DNA of 13,451 nucleotides from Acidobacteria bacterium UBA6911. GTDB taxonomy: Bacteria > Acidobacteriota > UBA6911. Below the pieces are notes generated by a model. The model made no database searches, was not told where the DNA came from, and worked only from the letters and a program-made list of their open reading frames with translations. The DNA lies in contig DKBB01000244.1 in assembly GCA_002451015.1 (NCBI GenBank), positions 11,534 through 24,984 on the forward strand. The letters run 5' to 3'. Positions 1 to 7,123 of the stretch are shown in pieces; position 1 is the first letter of the stretch; every line of letters begins with the position of its first letter. The position numbers were made by a program, and so were the translations under genes.

Positions 1-595
1 GTTTCAGCTTTTCCGGCTTGCATTCGCAGACAAAATACGTTTCAGCCGGAACCGTTACGATGCGAATACCCGGCAATCCGTTGCTTTCCGCTATGCGTTT
101 CCGCTGGGGGAGAAGGTCGTCGACCGTGATGGCTACTCCGGGTATGCCCATTTTTTCAAGCTTTGCCTCGTTGTCCACCCTTCCGCCGCCGGAGGTTTTA
201 ACTCCCTCTATCCATGCGTCGAAATCATATTTTTCTCCTTCCGTTAGGGATAGCGGGGCTTGGCGCACTATAGTCAGCGTCGGGAATCTTTCCTTTAGCA
301 GTTCTTCCAGGGCGTCAAAGAAAACGATTGCATCCGGCTTGCCGCCCGAAAGGAGAATTCGTTTGCCTTCGAGAGAGTCAAGCCTCGGTGCGATCAAGCC
401 GATTGCGGGGATTGACGGAAGAACCGCGCGGGGATTTAGAACTTCCAAAAGCACCTGATTGCCTGCCTCTTTTGTCATTGGATTGTATGCCTCCTCAAAA
501 TTGTTTTTCTGTGACTTGTTCGCGGATAAAAGTCCCATTGCAGGCAGAGCCAGTCCGGCCTTTAAAAACTTTCTGCGGGATGAATTAAGTTTCAT
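1..595 (-). CDS. Tat-exported UGSC-like protein (3' part outside window)
   Basis: The minus strand is open from an ATG at 593-595 to the window edge (198 codons), so the C-terminus is missing. The start is supported by GGGAGG four bases upstream and by a textbook twin-arginine signal right after it: SRRKFLKAG at residues 6-14, then a hydrophobic stretch to about residue 24. This implies folded export to the periplasm. From about residue 50 the protein resembles the UGSC family: VLNPRA (52-57), APRLDSLEGKRI (69-80), FFDALEELL (92-100) and LEKMGIPGVAI (147-156). It aligns along its length with the N-terminal third of the divergent neighbour at 721. Where UGSC proteins have their Cys or Sec motif, this one reads TSGGGRV (134-140), with no Cys. 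Cys190 and Cys192 lie further on. Family assignment is by recalled consensus. The biochemical role is unknown. It may or may not have the large C-terminal domain of its neighbour. Confidence 0.8.
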   Translation of the reverse strand, partial: MKLNSSRRKFLKAGLALPAMGLLSANKSQKNNFEEAYNPMTKEAGNQVLLEVLNPRAVLPSIPAIGLIAPRLDSLEGKRILLSGGKPDAIVFFDALEELLKERFPTLTIVRQAPLSLTEGEKYDFDAWIEGVKTSGGGRVDNEAKLEKMGIPGVAITVDDLLPQRKRIAESNGLPGIRIVTVPAETYFVCECKPEKLK

Positions 596-720
596 GAGAC
601 CTCCCGTTGATATAAGTTAAGATTCAATTTCTACATTAAATGTTTTATGAATGGGGACAATCCTATAACCAAATAACATGGTACTCAAACATATCTTTAC
701 ACCAATGAGAGGGAGCAATC
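596..720. promoter_or_regulatory. Divergent intergenic region between two UGSC-like genes
   Basis: This 125-base AT-rich gap separates two head-to-head genes and must hold both promoters unless they are read from far away. A possible sigma-70 pair for the plus gene is TTGATA (607-612), a 17-base spacer, then TCTACA (630-635), a moderate match only. The Shine-Dalgarno of the plus gene is GAGGGA, just before its ATG, and that of the minus gene is the complement of CCTCCC at 600-605. No strong palindrome was seen that would mark a shared operator. Confidence 0.4.
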
Positions 721-2568
721 ATGGGAATGGTTAAAAGAGTACGATTGAGATCAGTGACAGGTTCAGTTTTTATTTGTTTTATAACCCTGATGCTGGCAAA
801 TACCTTTGCCGCCGAGCCTGCAGGAGAGCCAGGCAGTGTTACATTTGAGGTGCTGAATCCCGAGGCCGAGATGCTCATGGCGTCTGAGCTCTCCCTTATT
901 ACACCCCGGGTTGAGGACCTGTCTAATAAAAATATCGGATTAGTCTGGGCCGGCAAATCGGGCGGAGAGTTTTTCCTCGATGCATTGGAAGTAGTTCTTA
1001 AGAAGAAATATCCATCGGCCACGATCTCCAGATACACCCGGGGTGTGGGGGATACGGAGGCGAGGATATTGAGAGAGGTGGATACGTTTGTTTATGCCGT
1101 GGGGGATTCCGGCCAGGGAGCCTGGGACAGCGTATCGTATACAGTAAAACTGGAAAAACTCGGCAAACCCGGCGTCGCTGTTTTCGGGGAACACCTGATA
1201 GTTAACGCTGTAACAGCCTCCTACCATCTTGGCATGCCGTCGGTGCGTATGGCGCCTCTGCCCAGTATGGAATTTTACCCGAACAGGGCAAGCGCGGAGA
1301 GCATGATGCCCTGCGCCGAAGCGGTTCTGGACGATATTATCGATGCATTAACCCGTCCCTTAGAGTCATCAGAGAAAGAAGCCGGTCTGAACCCGGTAAA
1401 GTTGGTAGTCGACACTGTAAGAATATCATCCGGCAGCCTGGAATCCGCTTATGAAAAGTTCTACCAATTGTTCATGGACAATGACTGGGGCGACGGGCTC
1501 CCGCTTGTTCCCCCCACACCCACCAATGTCGGGCAGATGCTAAAGGCAACCGAACTTTCACCGGATACGGTGCTGGGTGCGATAAAAGCGCCGGACGGGA
1601 GTTCCGTCCTGGCGAATGTCACCGTGGAGAAGGTTGCCGTGAACGCCGTAATGGCGGGCGCCAAACCGGAATATTTTCCGGTTATTGTCGCCGCCATGGA
1701 AGGGATATCCGACAAGGGATTTTCGCATCACGTTTTTTCATCCGACGGTTCCTTTAACCTTTTTATAGCCGTGAGCGGCCCCATTGCGGAAAAAATCGGA
1801 ATGCACTCCGGTACAGGTTTGCTGGGTCACGGATGGCGGGCCAATAACACCATCGGACGGGCCGTCAGGCTGTGCATGAACAATATAGGATATTTAAAAC
1901 CGGGAAAGCTCGATACGGCGTTGACCGGAAGGGCGTCATCCCATACCTTTTATGTGCTGGCTGAAAATGATGCATTAAGCCCCTGGGCACCGTATCATAC
2001 CGTGCGGGGTTACCGTGCGGAGGACAGTTTCGTTACCGTATCCGGCATAGGCCTGGGCGGTGATTTCACCATTTACGGCGGCGGAACCGGAGGCGCCTGG
2101 ACCGTTGAGGGCGTTCTGGAAAGCATTGTCGATACGATTGCTCCCAACCGCCGTATGTTTGCTTCCTACATGCCCGGTATCGGTTCGGGGGCCTTTGCCA
2201 GACCCTTCAATTATATATTCGTACTCAGCCCCGATACGGCGCAGGCACTGAAAAATATGGGTTTCACCAGGCAGAGCCTGCAGAATTATATTATCGAAAA
2301 AACATCGGTCCCCTACGAGGAGTTGAGCGAAGCGGAAATAGAAGGCCTCAAAAGGAGGCTTTCTGAAAAGGTCGAAGCCTTCGGCGGAACCGATAACATT
2401 CCCGATGACCGCATCCCCGTGTTCTGGGAGAACCTTAAGCCCGGGGGCAAAATACCGGTTATAGTTTCACCGGAACATCTCAACATTTTTATATCGGGGG
2501 ATGTATCCGGCTATAATTTCGGAGCGCTCTATCTGCTCGGAGCCCATTCGATAAAACGTGTTCAATAG
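721..2568 (+). CDS. Secreted UGSC-like protein with large C-terminal domain
   Basis: The 615-residue product starts with a Sec-type signal (basic residues 5-10, hydrophobic 12-29, probable cleavage near residue 31), so it probably acts in the periplasm. The ATG at 721 has GAGGGA seven bases upstream; ATG at 727 is a possible alternative. Residues about 42-215 resemble the UGSC domain: EVLNPEAEM, TPRVEDLSNKNIGL, LDALE, and KLEKLGKPGVAVF (143-155). The usual [C/U]GSC motif is replaced by DSGQG (129-133). Residues about 244-615 form a second domain that I know from uncharacterised UGSC-linked proteins, with DNDWGDGLPLVPPTP (253-267), TVEKVAVNAVMAGAKPEYFP (301-320), and a G-W-R-A-N-N-T-I-G-R-A segment near residue 375. 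The reaction is unknown. The divergent gene at 595 encodes a paralogue of the first domain. Family membership rests on recalled consensus, function is not claimed. Confidence 0.82.
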   Translation: MGMVKRVRLRSVTGSVFICFITLMLANTFAAEPAGEPGSVTFEVLNPEAEMLMASELSLITPRVEDLSNKNIGLVWAGKSGGEFFLDALEVVLKKKYPSATISRYTRGVGDTEARILREVDTFVYAVGDSGQGAWDSVSYTVKLEKLGKPGVAVFGEHLIVNAVTASYHLGMPSVRMAPLPSMEFYPNRASAESMMPCAEAVLDDIIDALTRPLESSEKEAGLNPVKLVVDTVRISSGSLESAYEKFYQLFMDNDWGDGLPLVPPTPTNVGQMLKATELSPDTVLGAIKAPDGSSVLANVTVEKVAVNAVMAGAKPEYFPVIVAAMEGISDKGFSHHVFSSDGSFNLFIAVSGPIAEKIGMHSGTGLLGHGWRANNTIGRAVRLCMNNIGYLKPGKLDTALTGRASSHTFYVLAENDALSPWAPYHTVRGYRAEDSFVTVSGIGLGGDFTIYGGGTGGAWTVEGVLESIVDTIAPNRRMFASYMPGIGSGAFARPFNYIFVLSPDTAQALKNMGFTRQSLQNYIIEKTSVPYEELSEAEIEGLKRRLSEKVEAFGGTDNIPDDRIPVFWENLKPGGKIPVIVSPEHLNIFISGDVSGYNFGALYLLGAHSIKRVQ

Positions 2569-2650
2569 GTGCGAACCTTGGGTTGCCCTTGTTGCGATAA
2601 GCAATGTCGTATGTTGAATTGAAGTGGGCGAACACAAGGTTCGCCCCTAC
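2568..2650. repeat. Imperfect inverted repeat (MITE- or REP-like), possible terminator
   Basis: The left arm (2568-2588, GGTGCGAACCTTGGGTTGCCC) and the right arm (2626-2650, GGGCGAACACAAGGTTCGCCCC and flank) are imperfect reverse complements, about 37 bases apart, sharing GCGAACCTTG exactly. The arm sequence (GGGGCGAACCTTGTGTTCGCCC in reverse) is of a kind I have seen dispersed between genes in environmental bacterial genomes. It begins at the last base of the UGSC gene's stop codon, so the transcript could fold here, but there is no immediate U-run apart from CTTTTTAA at 2653-2660. Confidence 0.55.
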
Positions 2651-2836
2651 GACTTTTTAAGAATTTATGATGTGCGCGGCTGTTTTGAGCCAGGCTTGCA
2701 GATTGAAGCAGTTTCGAAAAAGAGTAGCTAAATTTTGTTCAGACTTCGGGCGTTTTCCTATAAACTTCATGCAACAGAGAGAATCTTCCGGTTTCATCCT
2801 TACTGTCTAATAATTCTTACTTTGCGGAGATGCAAT

Positions 2837-3598
2837 ATGAGAGAAATGATTTTGAATCCTCGCAACGGTTTCCGCCTGCTGCTACTGGCGTTCATAGCAT
2901 TTATCCAGGCAGCAGCGGCTGTAAATCAAGCCCATTCAATGATTGGAGAAGAAACGGCGCCTGAACAGGTTCGAATGAAAGCAGAAAAGCTGTCCGACCG
3001 GCTTGTTAAATCCTGGCGGCATGCGGGAGATATCCGCAAGGTGGATCGAGACCTTGTCCATCCTTTATTGTTCGAAAATCCTCCCTGCCCGCTCATTTAT
3101 TACGTAAACAACAACCTGTGTCTCACCCTTGGTGCTGAAGACCGCCGAGAATACATTCTTACGACAATCAATGTTCTATGGCTTATGACCGAATACCAGT
3201 TTTCCCACCCCGATCTGATGCAGTATCTCAAGAATGCCGTGAACAACGATCCATTAGAAATATTTCCTCAGGAAGTGCGTCCTCACTTAATGAAACTGAC
3301 GGGGAGAGCCGGAACTCTGGAAAAGTTTAAGGAGCTTTATAACGCCACCAGGGAAGTGGAAAAATACCTGCTGGCCTGGCATTCAAAAATCGGCGATGCC
3401 GAGAAGTCAAACATACAGAGAAATTATAAAATGATTGCCGATGCGATTCCGCCGGGTCTGAACACGGGGAATCTTGAGCCTTTTACGGCTGATGATGTTC
3501 CGGAAGCCTTCTATTACAACGTGCCGCCGCTGAGGTTTGTGATGGCGAAAGACGGCGATGAATATAAATTATTGTGGCTTTTCGGCATGACCCAGTGA
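2837..3598 (+). CDS. Small secreted protein of unknown function
   Basis: I do not recognise this 253-residue protein. The start at 2837 is chosen over an upstream in-frame TTG (2735) because GGAG lies seven bases before it and because the first residues then form a good signal peptide: basic Arg9 and Arg13, hydrophobic LLLLAFIAFIQAAAAV (14-29), cleavage likely near 33. The mature part is mostly helical in character (for example 40-75 and 100-200) with many charged residues. It holds two cysteines, Cys84 and Cys95, close enough for a disulfide in the periplasm (NPPCPLIYYV then NNNLCLTL). The C-terminus looks like a beta strand pair (LRFVMAKDGDEYKLLWLFG, 232-250), a pattern common in small periplasmic lipoprotein-like or NTF2-like proteins, but I cannot place it. 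It lies 268 bases after the UGSC gene with an inverted repeat between, so it is probably a separate transcript. Confidence 0.7.
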   Translation: MREMILNPRNGFRLLLLAFIAFIQAAAAVNQAHSMIGEETAPEQVRMKAEKLSDRLVKSWRHAGDIRKVDRDLVHPLLFENPPCPLIYYVNNNLCLTLGAEDRREYILTTINVLWLMTEYQFSHPDLMQYLKNAVNNDPLEIFPQEVRPHLMKLTGRAGTLEKFKELYNATREVEKYLLAWHSKIGDAEKSNIQRNYKMIADAIPPGLNTGNLEPFTADDVPEAFYYNVPPLRFVMAKDGDEYKLLWLFGMTQ

Positions 3599-3643
3599 GT
3601 GGATCTCATTGGAGGCACAATAGGATTAGGGGTAATCTACCGT

Positions 3644-3751
3644 CATGAGCCCCGAAGGGGCGGCCGGCGCAAGGATAAAATACCTTTGTGTCGCACCTTC
3701 GGCGCTCACGATAGGTGATCATCCGAAATCCCGACCTTACGGTCGGGCCTG
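3644..3751. repeat. Cluster of small hairpins, REP- or MITE-like
   Basis: Several short inverted repeats follow each other: GCCCC-GAA-GGGGC near 3650-3662, AAGG and CCTT arms around ATAAAATA near 3672-3687, and CCCGACC-TTAC-GGTCGGG near 3731-3748, the last a perfect 7-base stem with a four-base loop. None is followed by a clear T-run, so they do not look like ordinary intrinsic terminators. Their GC content is higher than that of the surrounding sequence. Confidence 0.45.
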
Positions 3752-3855
3752 CTCCAGTACCGGTTTTTCAGGCCTCCAACCGGATAAAGATTGTATAAAT
3801 TTATGATGCGGGAGGTTCTGTCAGACCTGGCTTTCAAAGCTTGTTCCCTCATTAC

Positions 3856-3978
3856 TCATTCCCCCATCACATCCAACGCTTCCTTGATCCCCTCGGCGAT
3901 CACATCCAATGTACTGATCTTGTCCAGTGGCTGATTTTGATGTTCGCCTTTCGGCAGAATCAAGACAATATAACCAGA
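3856..3978 (-). pseudogene. Possible C-terminal coding remnant, family unknown
   Basis: On the minus strand 40 sense codons run between an upstream TGA (3979-3981) and a terminal TGA (3856-3858). There is no start codon near the upstream end. The product has protein-like composition, with a strand GYIVLILPKGE followed by an amphipathic helix DVIAEGIKEALDVMGE, which looks like a natural C-terminus. I cannot name the family. It may be the tail of a deleted gene, or chance. Confidence 0.25.
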
Positions 3979-4162
3979 TCATGGCAAAGATTGCCGTCAG
4001 GGGGGAAGTTCAGTCGCTTTCATATTTATCTTTGATGAACGCTTTTGAACGAAGGCGTGGTGTTTAAATGTCTCAAAGGGGGAGAGATGGACCTAAATAT
4101 GCCTGTCAATTTAATGAGAACGAAACATTCTTTGTGGTAAACGTATTCATCTTATGTACGCG

Positions 4163-4203
4163 CGCACCGGTCCGCGTTCTCGCTGCGGATGCATTCCGGT
4201 GCG
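4163..4203 (+). promoter_or_regulatory. Strong hairpin in the leader of the molybdenum hydroxylase gene
   Basis: CGCACCGG (4163-4170) pairs perfectly with CCGGTGCG (4196-4203), and inside it TCCGC (4171-4175) pairs with GCGGA (4185-4189). The result is a 13-pair hairpin with a six-base bulge (TGCATT) on the 3' side and a nine-base loop. It ends about 22 bases before the Shine-Dalgarno of the next gene. No T-run follows, so it is more likely an mRNA-stabilising or regulatory structure than a terminator. Confidence 0.5.
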
Positions 4204-4238
4204 TATTGAAAATTCGAGCCTGGTAAAGGGGATAGAAA

Positions 4239-6848
4239 ATGGCTGAGGAACAATGGACTTGGGTAATGCCGGAATCCGGTGAAGGTAAAAAGAGCAAGAT
4301 GACTCGTCAGGATGCACATGACAGGGTGTCGGGATATGGGATTTACACAAGAGATGTATCCCTGCCCGGAATGTTATATGCAAAAGTCTTCACCTCGCCT
4401 TACTCCGCCGCCAAAATTGTCAGCATAGACACCAGCCAGGCGGAAAACCTTGTGGGAGTTAGAGATATACTAACTTACCAGGATCGGGATATCTCGGAAG
4501 ACGGCGCACCCGGCAGTGAAATCTCCATGGGCTTTAATATCCTCACTCTTGCGGGCACAAGCGATTTTTATCAGCACCCCATGGGAGTCGTCGTTGTAGC
4601 GGACAGCGAGGAGATATGCGATAAAGCGCTCAAACTTATTAAAATTGAGTGGGAGGAACTACCCTTCATCCTGGATATGGAAGAAGCAGCAAAACCGGAT
4701 GCCCAAAAGATCATGCCTGAAGTAACCCGCATGAGGATGGGTAGGGGATTCGGCGGATTCGGAGGTTTTGGGGGCTCCGGAGGAGAAAGCGGTAGCGGGC
4801 CGAATGTCATAGCCTCGCAAGACAGGGTATCCGGTGATGTGGAAAAGGGTTTTGCGGAGGCGGACAAGGTTATTGAGTATAAGATCATTCGAGGCATGAA
4901 CTCTGTTGCGGGCACCGAGGCCATGGTTTGTGTGGCCCAGTGGAAAAACGATTCCATCGATCTATATGTGCACCACCAGTCCAACCCCCGAAACAGCATC
5001 GGTTCCGGCAGCGGAATGCCTTCCGGAGGATTTGGCGGCCCCAGGGGCCCCGGCGGATTCGGTAGCCGCGGAGGTCCGGGTGGATTTGACCGGCCGCCCA
5101 GCCCGGGCAATCCGTCGCCTGACAGGGCAGCCTATACGGGCGACTCCCAATCCCCGCAGTGGCGAAAGATCAATGTGACCTTCCCTTATCAGGGCTCGTG
5201 GTTTGGAGGTCTGGCCTGGCTCGGATACACCACGGCATTCGTTCGCATGGCGGCTATCCTGGCACGCAGAGCCGCCGGCAGGCCGGTGAAGCTGCTCTAC
5301 GATGAAAGCGGTTTCTACTGCGGCGGCGACGAATTCGGGACCTACACCTGCAAAGTGGGCGCCAGGCGTGACGGCACCATCACGGCATATCACTGGGACG
5401 TCATGGGGCAGAGAAATCCCGGTATCGACAAGACCTTTGAATGCACCAAAATACCCAATATACGCGGCACCCAGACATGGGCTCTCACCAACAAGGGTTT
5501 CACGGAATGCTTTCGGCATGGGGCTGCCTGCTGCGTTCCCCACAACATAATGTTCGACCTGGTTTCCGCGGAATTCGGACTCGATCCTACCGAAGTGGCT
5601 CTGATCAATGACGGTTGCCAGGGGCACGATTGGGAGTTTATTACCGAATATCAGAAGAAGAACGGGTTCCCGCAGCGGCACAGTCTGAAGGAAGTTATAG
5701 AAATGGGCAGGAAGGCCATGGACTGGGACCGGAAATGGCATGCTCCGGGCATAAGGAAACTGGCCAATGGAAGAATGCACGGCTTGGGATTTACTTCCAT
5801 TAATGTATGGAACTGGGGTGTAGGAATGCCTTTGCCTTCAAGCGCCGGGCTGATGCTGAGCGAGGGGAGGCTGACGATTCTCGGGCTGCGCTGTGATATG
5901 GGGGTCGATACCGAATCCGCCTATCGCCGTTGTGTCGCCGCCGAGTCGGGAATGAAATACGAGGATGTCCGGATACAGGTACAGCATGTCGAGAACAGCA
6001 CCTACTGCCTGTCCCAGCCGGCGAGCTCGGCGGGCACCGTTTCGGCAACGCCGCAGCTGATACAGTCCGCACGGGAGATGAAAAAGAAAATCCTGGAACA
6101 GTTCGTCGGTTCGGGATCCTCCGGCATGCCCATGATGCCCGGATTCATGTTCGGCGGTGGGGGATTCCCCGGTTCTTCCTCAGGCCAGAATCAAAACCGG
6201 AAGATCGAAGATTATGATGTCCAGGACAGCATGATTATCGAAAAGGCCGATCCCGACAACAAAACGGCCGTGGGTGATGTCGTGGGAGGTGGGTTCGGTT
6301 TCATGGGCGCCGGCGGCAGTTCCATTGTGGTCCATCCCGAGTCCAGCGGTCCAGGGGGCATGATGGACAGCATGATGCGCATGATGATGGGGGAGACCTA
6401 TATTATGAGCCGCCAGGCGCATTTCATTGAGACGGAGGTTGATGTCGAAACCGGGATGGTGTTTGTTACGAACATCGTTTGCGTAAACGACGTGGGGCAC
6501 ATATTCAACCGCCGTGGCTGCGAGGGGCAGCAGTATGGCGGTGCAGTCATGGGCCTGGGCAAGAGCGCGACGGAGGAAAAAGTCTATTGTCCCCAAACCG
6601 GAGTCGGCCTTAACTTCGATCACATCAATTATCATCTTGGAACGATGAACGATTATCCGACTGTTCAATGCTTCCTTAACGAGAGCCATCTCGGATACGG
6701 CCCTTACGGCTCGAACGGAATCGGAGAAAACATCGGCGCCGCCATGGCGGGCATCACGTCTTCCGCCATATACAATGCAACGGGAAAATTAATTCTCGAT
6801 TTTCCGATAACGCCCGACAAGGTTCTCAAGGCGCTGGAGAAGATATAG
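4239..6848 (+). CDS. Molybdenum hydroxylase large subunit (xanthine dehydrogenase/aldehyde oxidase family) with Gly-rich insertions
   Basis: The 869-residue product belongs to the molybdopterin-cytosine-dinucleotide hydroxylases, which oxidise aldehydes or N-heterocycles with water as oxygen donor. The ATG at 4239 has AAAGGGG seven bases upstream. Residues about 27-150 match the small a/b hammerhead domain (RVSGYGIYTRDV, LPGMLYAKV, HPMGVVVVADS). The rest matches the Mo-binding part: GRPVKLLYDESGFY (347-360), FGLDPTEVALIN (446-457), a GTVSAT segment (599-604), and near the end GPYGSNGIGE (821-830), whose Glu830 aligns with the catalytic Glu of the family's GxKGxGE. The usual GGGFG(G)K loop reads GSWFGG (319-324). 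Glycine-rich insertions sit at about 168-188, 255-290 and 624-650, with a Gly/Met-rich stretch at 686-717. There is no signal peptide, so it is probably cytoplasmic unless carried out by a partner. No Fe-S or FAD subunit gene is adjacent. The substrate is unknown. Confidence 0.9.
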   Translation: MAEEQWTWVMPESGEGKKSKMTRQDAHDRVSGYGIYTRDVSLPGMLYAKVFTSPYSAAKIVSIDTSQAENLVGVRDILTYQDRDISEDGAPGSEISMGFNILTLAGTSDFYQHPMGVVVVADSEEICDKALKLIKIEWEELPFILDMEEAAKPDAQKIMPEVTRMRMGRGFGGFGGFGGSGGESGSGPNVIASQDRVSGDVEKGFAEADKVIEYKIIRGMNSVAGTEAMVCVAQWKNDSIDLYVHHQSNPRNSIGSGSGMPSGGFGGPRGPGGFGSRGGPGGFDRPPSPGNPSPDRAAYTGDSQSPQWRKINVTFPYQGSWFGGLAWLGYTTAFVRMAAILARRAAGRPVKLLYDESGFYCGGDEFGTYTCKVGARRDGTITAYHWDVMGQRNPGIDKTFECTKIPNIRGTQTWALTNKGFTECFRHGAACCVPHNIMFDLVSAEFGLDPTEVALINDGCQGHDWEFITEYQKKNGFPQRHSLKEVIEMGRKAMDWDRKWHAPGIRKLANGRMHGLGFTSINVWNWGVGMPLPSSAGLMLSEGRLTILGLRCDMGVDTESAYRRCVAAESGMKYEDVRIQVQHVENSTYCLSQPASSAGTVSATPQLIQSAREMKKKILEQFVGSGSSGMPMMPGFMFGGGGFPGSSSGQNQNRKIEDYDVQDSMIIEKADPDNKTAVGDVVGGGFGFMGAGGSSIVVHPESSGPGGMMDSMMRMMMGETYIMSRQAHFIETEVDVETGMVFVTNIVCVNDVGHIFNRRGCEGQQYGGAVMGLGKSATEEKVYCPQTGVGLNFDHINYHLGTMNDYPTVQCFLNESHLGYGPYGSNGIGENIGAAMAGITSSAIYNATGKLILDFPITPDKVLKALEKI

Positions 6849-6900
6849 ATTCGGACTGCCGGTTTCCGATCGGATCAGGCTGGCTTATGATTATTAAGAT

Positions 6901-7123
6901 GTGCTTCCGGGGAGGTCCCGCCTCAGCCGGGTGTTTGCGGGGAAATATGTTGGCGTAACAGAGATCGACAACGATATCTGGCTTGTCAGTTTTATGGCAT
7001 ATGATTTAGGATTCTTTGATAACGATTGGAACCGGGTTGAGCCTGTGGGCGAAAATCCTTTTACTCCAAAAGTGTTACCCATGTCTCCGGAATGGACCCT
7101 TTTCGAGAATCAGCTGTTTTACA
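6901..7123 (+). mobile_element. 3' remnant of an insertion sequence (IS481/IS3-like transposase tail)
   Basis: About 65 codons from 6901 read as the C-terminal tail of a DDE/rve transposase: SRVFAGKYVGV, then DNDIWLVSFMAYDLGFFD, then NPFTPKVLPMSPE ending near 7095. This order is typical of the last residues of integrase-core transposases. A stop (6895-6897) closes the frame upstream, so the catalytic part is gone. The frame runs on past 7095 only because it is fused to foreign DNA. The sequence TTACCCATGTCTCCGGAA (7076-7093) and a terminal CTGTTTTACA (7114-7123) look like the right end of such an element, with TGT as the outer tip when read on the other strand. The left end and any target duplication are not seen. 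The remnant begins about 50 bases after the molybdenum hydroxylase stop. Confidence 0.7.

Larger units (their letters stand above)
3599..4238. other. Long intergenic stretch with hairpins and possible gene traces
   Basis: No convincing complete gene is seen in these 640 bases. The left part (about 3640-3760) is rich in short perfect stems. The middle carries a short minus-strand open stretch at 3856-3978. The right part holds a strong hairpin at 4163-4203 before the next gene. The alternation of short hairpins and coding-like scraps suggests decayed mobile or duplicated DNA rather than a promoter region alone. Confidence 0.6.

Noticed and set aside
18..458. A plus-strand frame of 146 codons at the left edge
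   Set aside because: It is the shadow of the Tat-exported UGSC-like gene on the minus strand, which has a proper start, signal and homology.
2735..2836. Upstream TTG start for the secreted unknown protein
   Set aside because: It would place 34 non-signal residues before a good signal peptide and lacks a ribosome site; the ATG at 2837 has GGAG at the right distance.
3731..3748. CCCGACC-TTAC-GGTCGGG as an intrinsic terminator
   Set aside because: There is no T-run after the stem and it lies about 130 bases after the nearest stop codon; it fits a REP-like element better.
4087..4140. Short frame MDLNMPVNLMRTKHSLW after GGGGGAGAG
   Set aside because: The purine-rich site directly touches the ATG, which is too close, and the 17-codon product has no recognisable feature; a Fe-S subunit start was considered but nothing supports it.
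4571..5110. A Pro-rich 179-codon minus-strand frame
   Set aside because: Its Pro-rich repeats are the reverse complement of the Gly-rich insertions (GGN codons) of the real gene.
4962..5780. A 272-codon minus-strand frame inside the molybdenum hydroxylase gene
   Set aside because: It lies opposite a well-supported gene, has no family-like motif, and arises from the GC-rich, Gly/Pro-rich codons of the plus strand.
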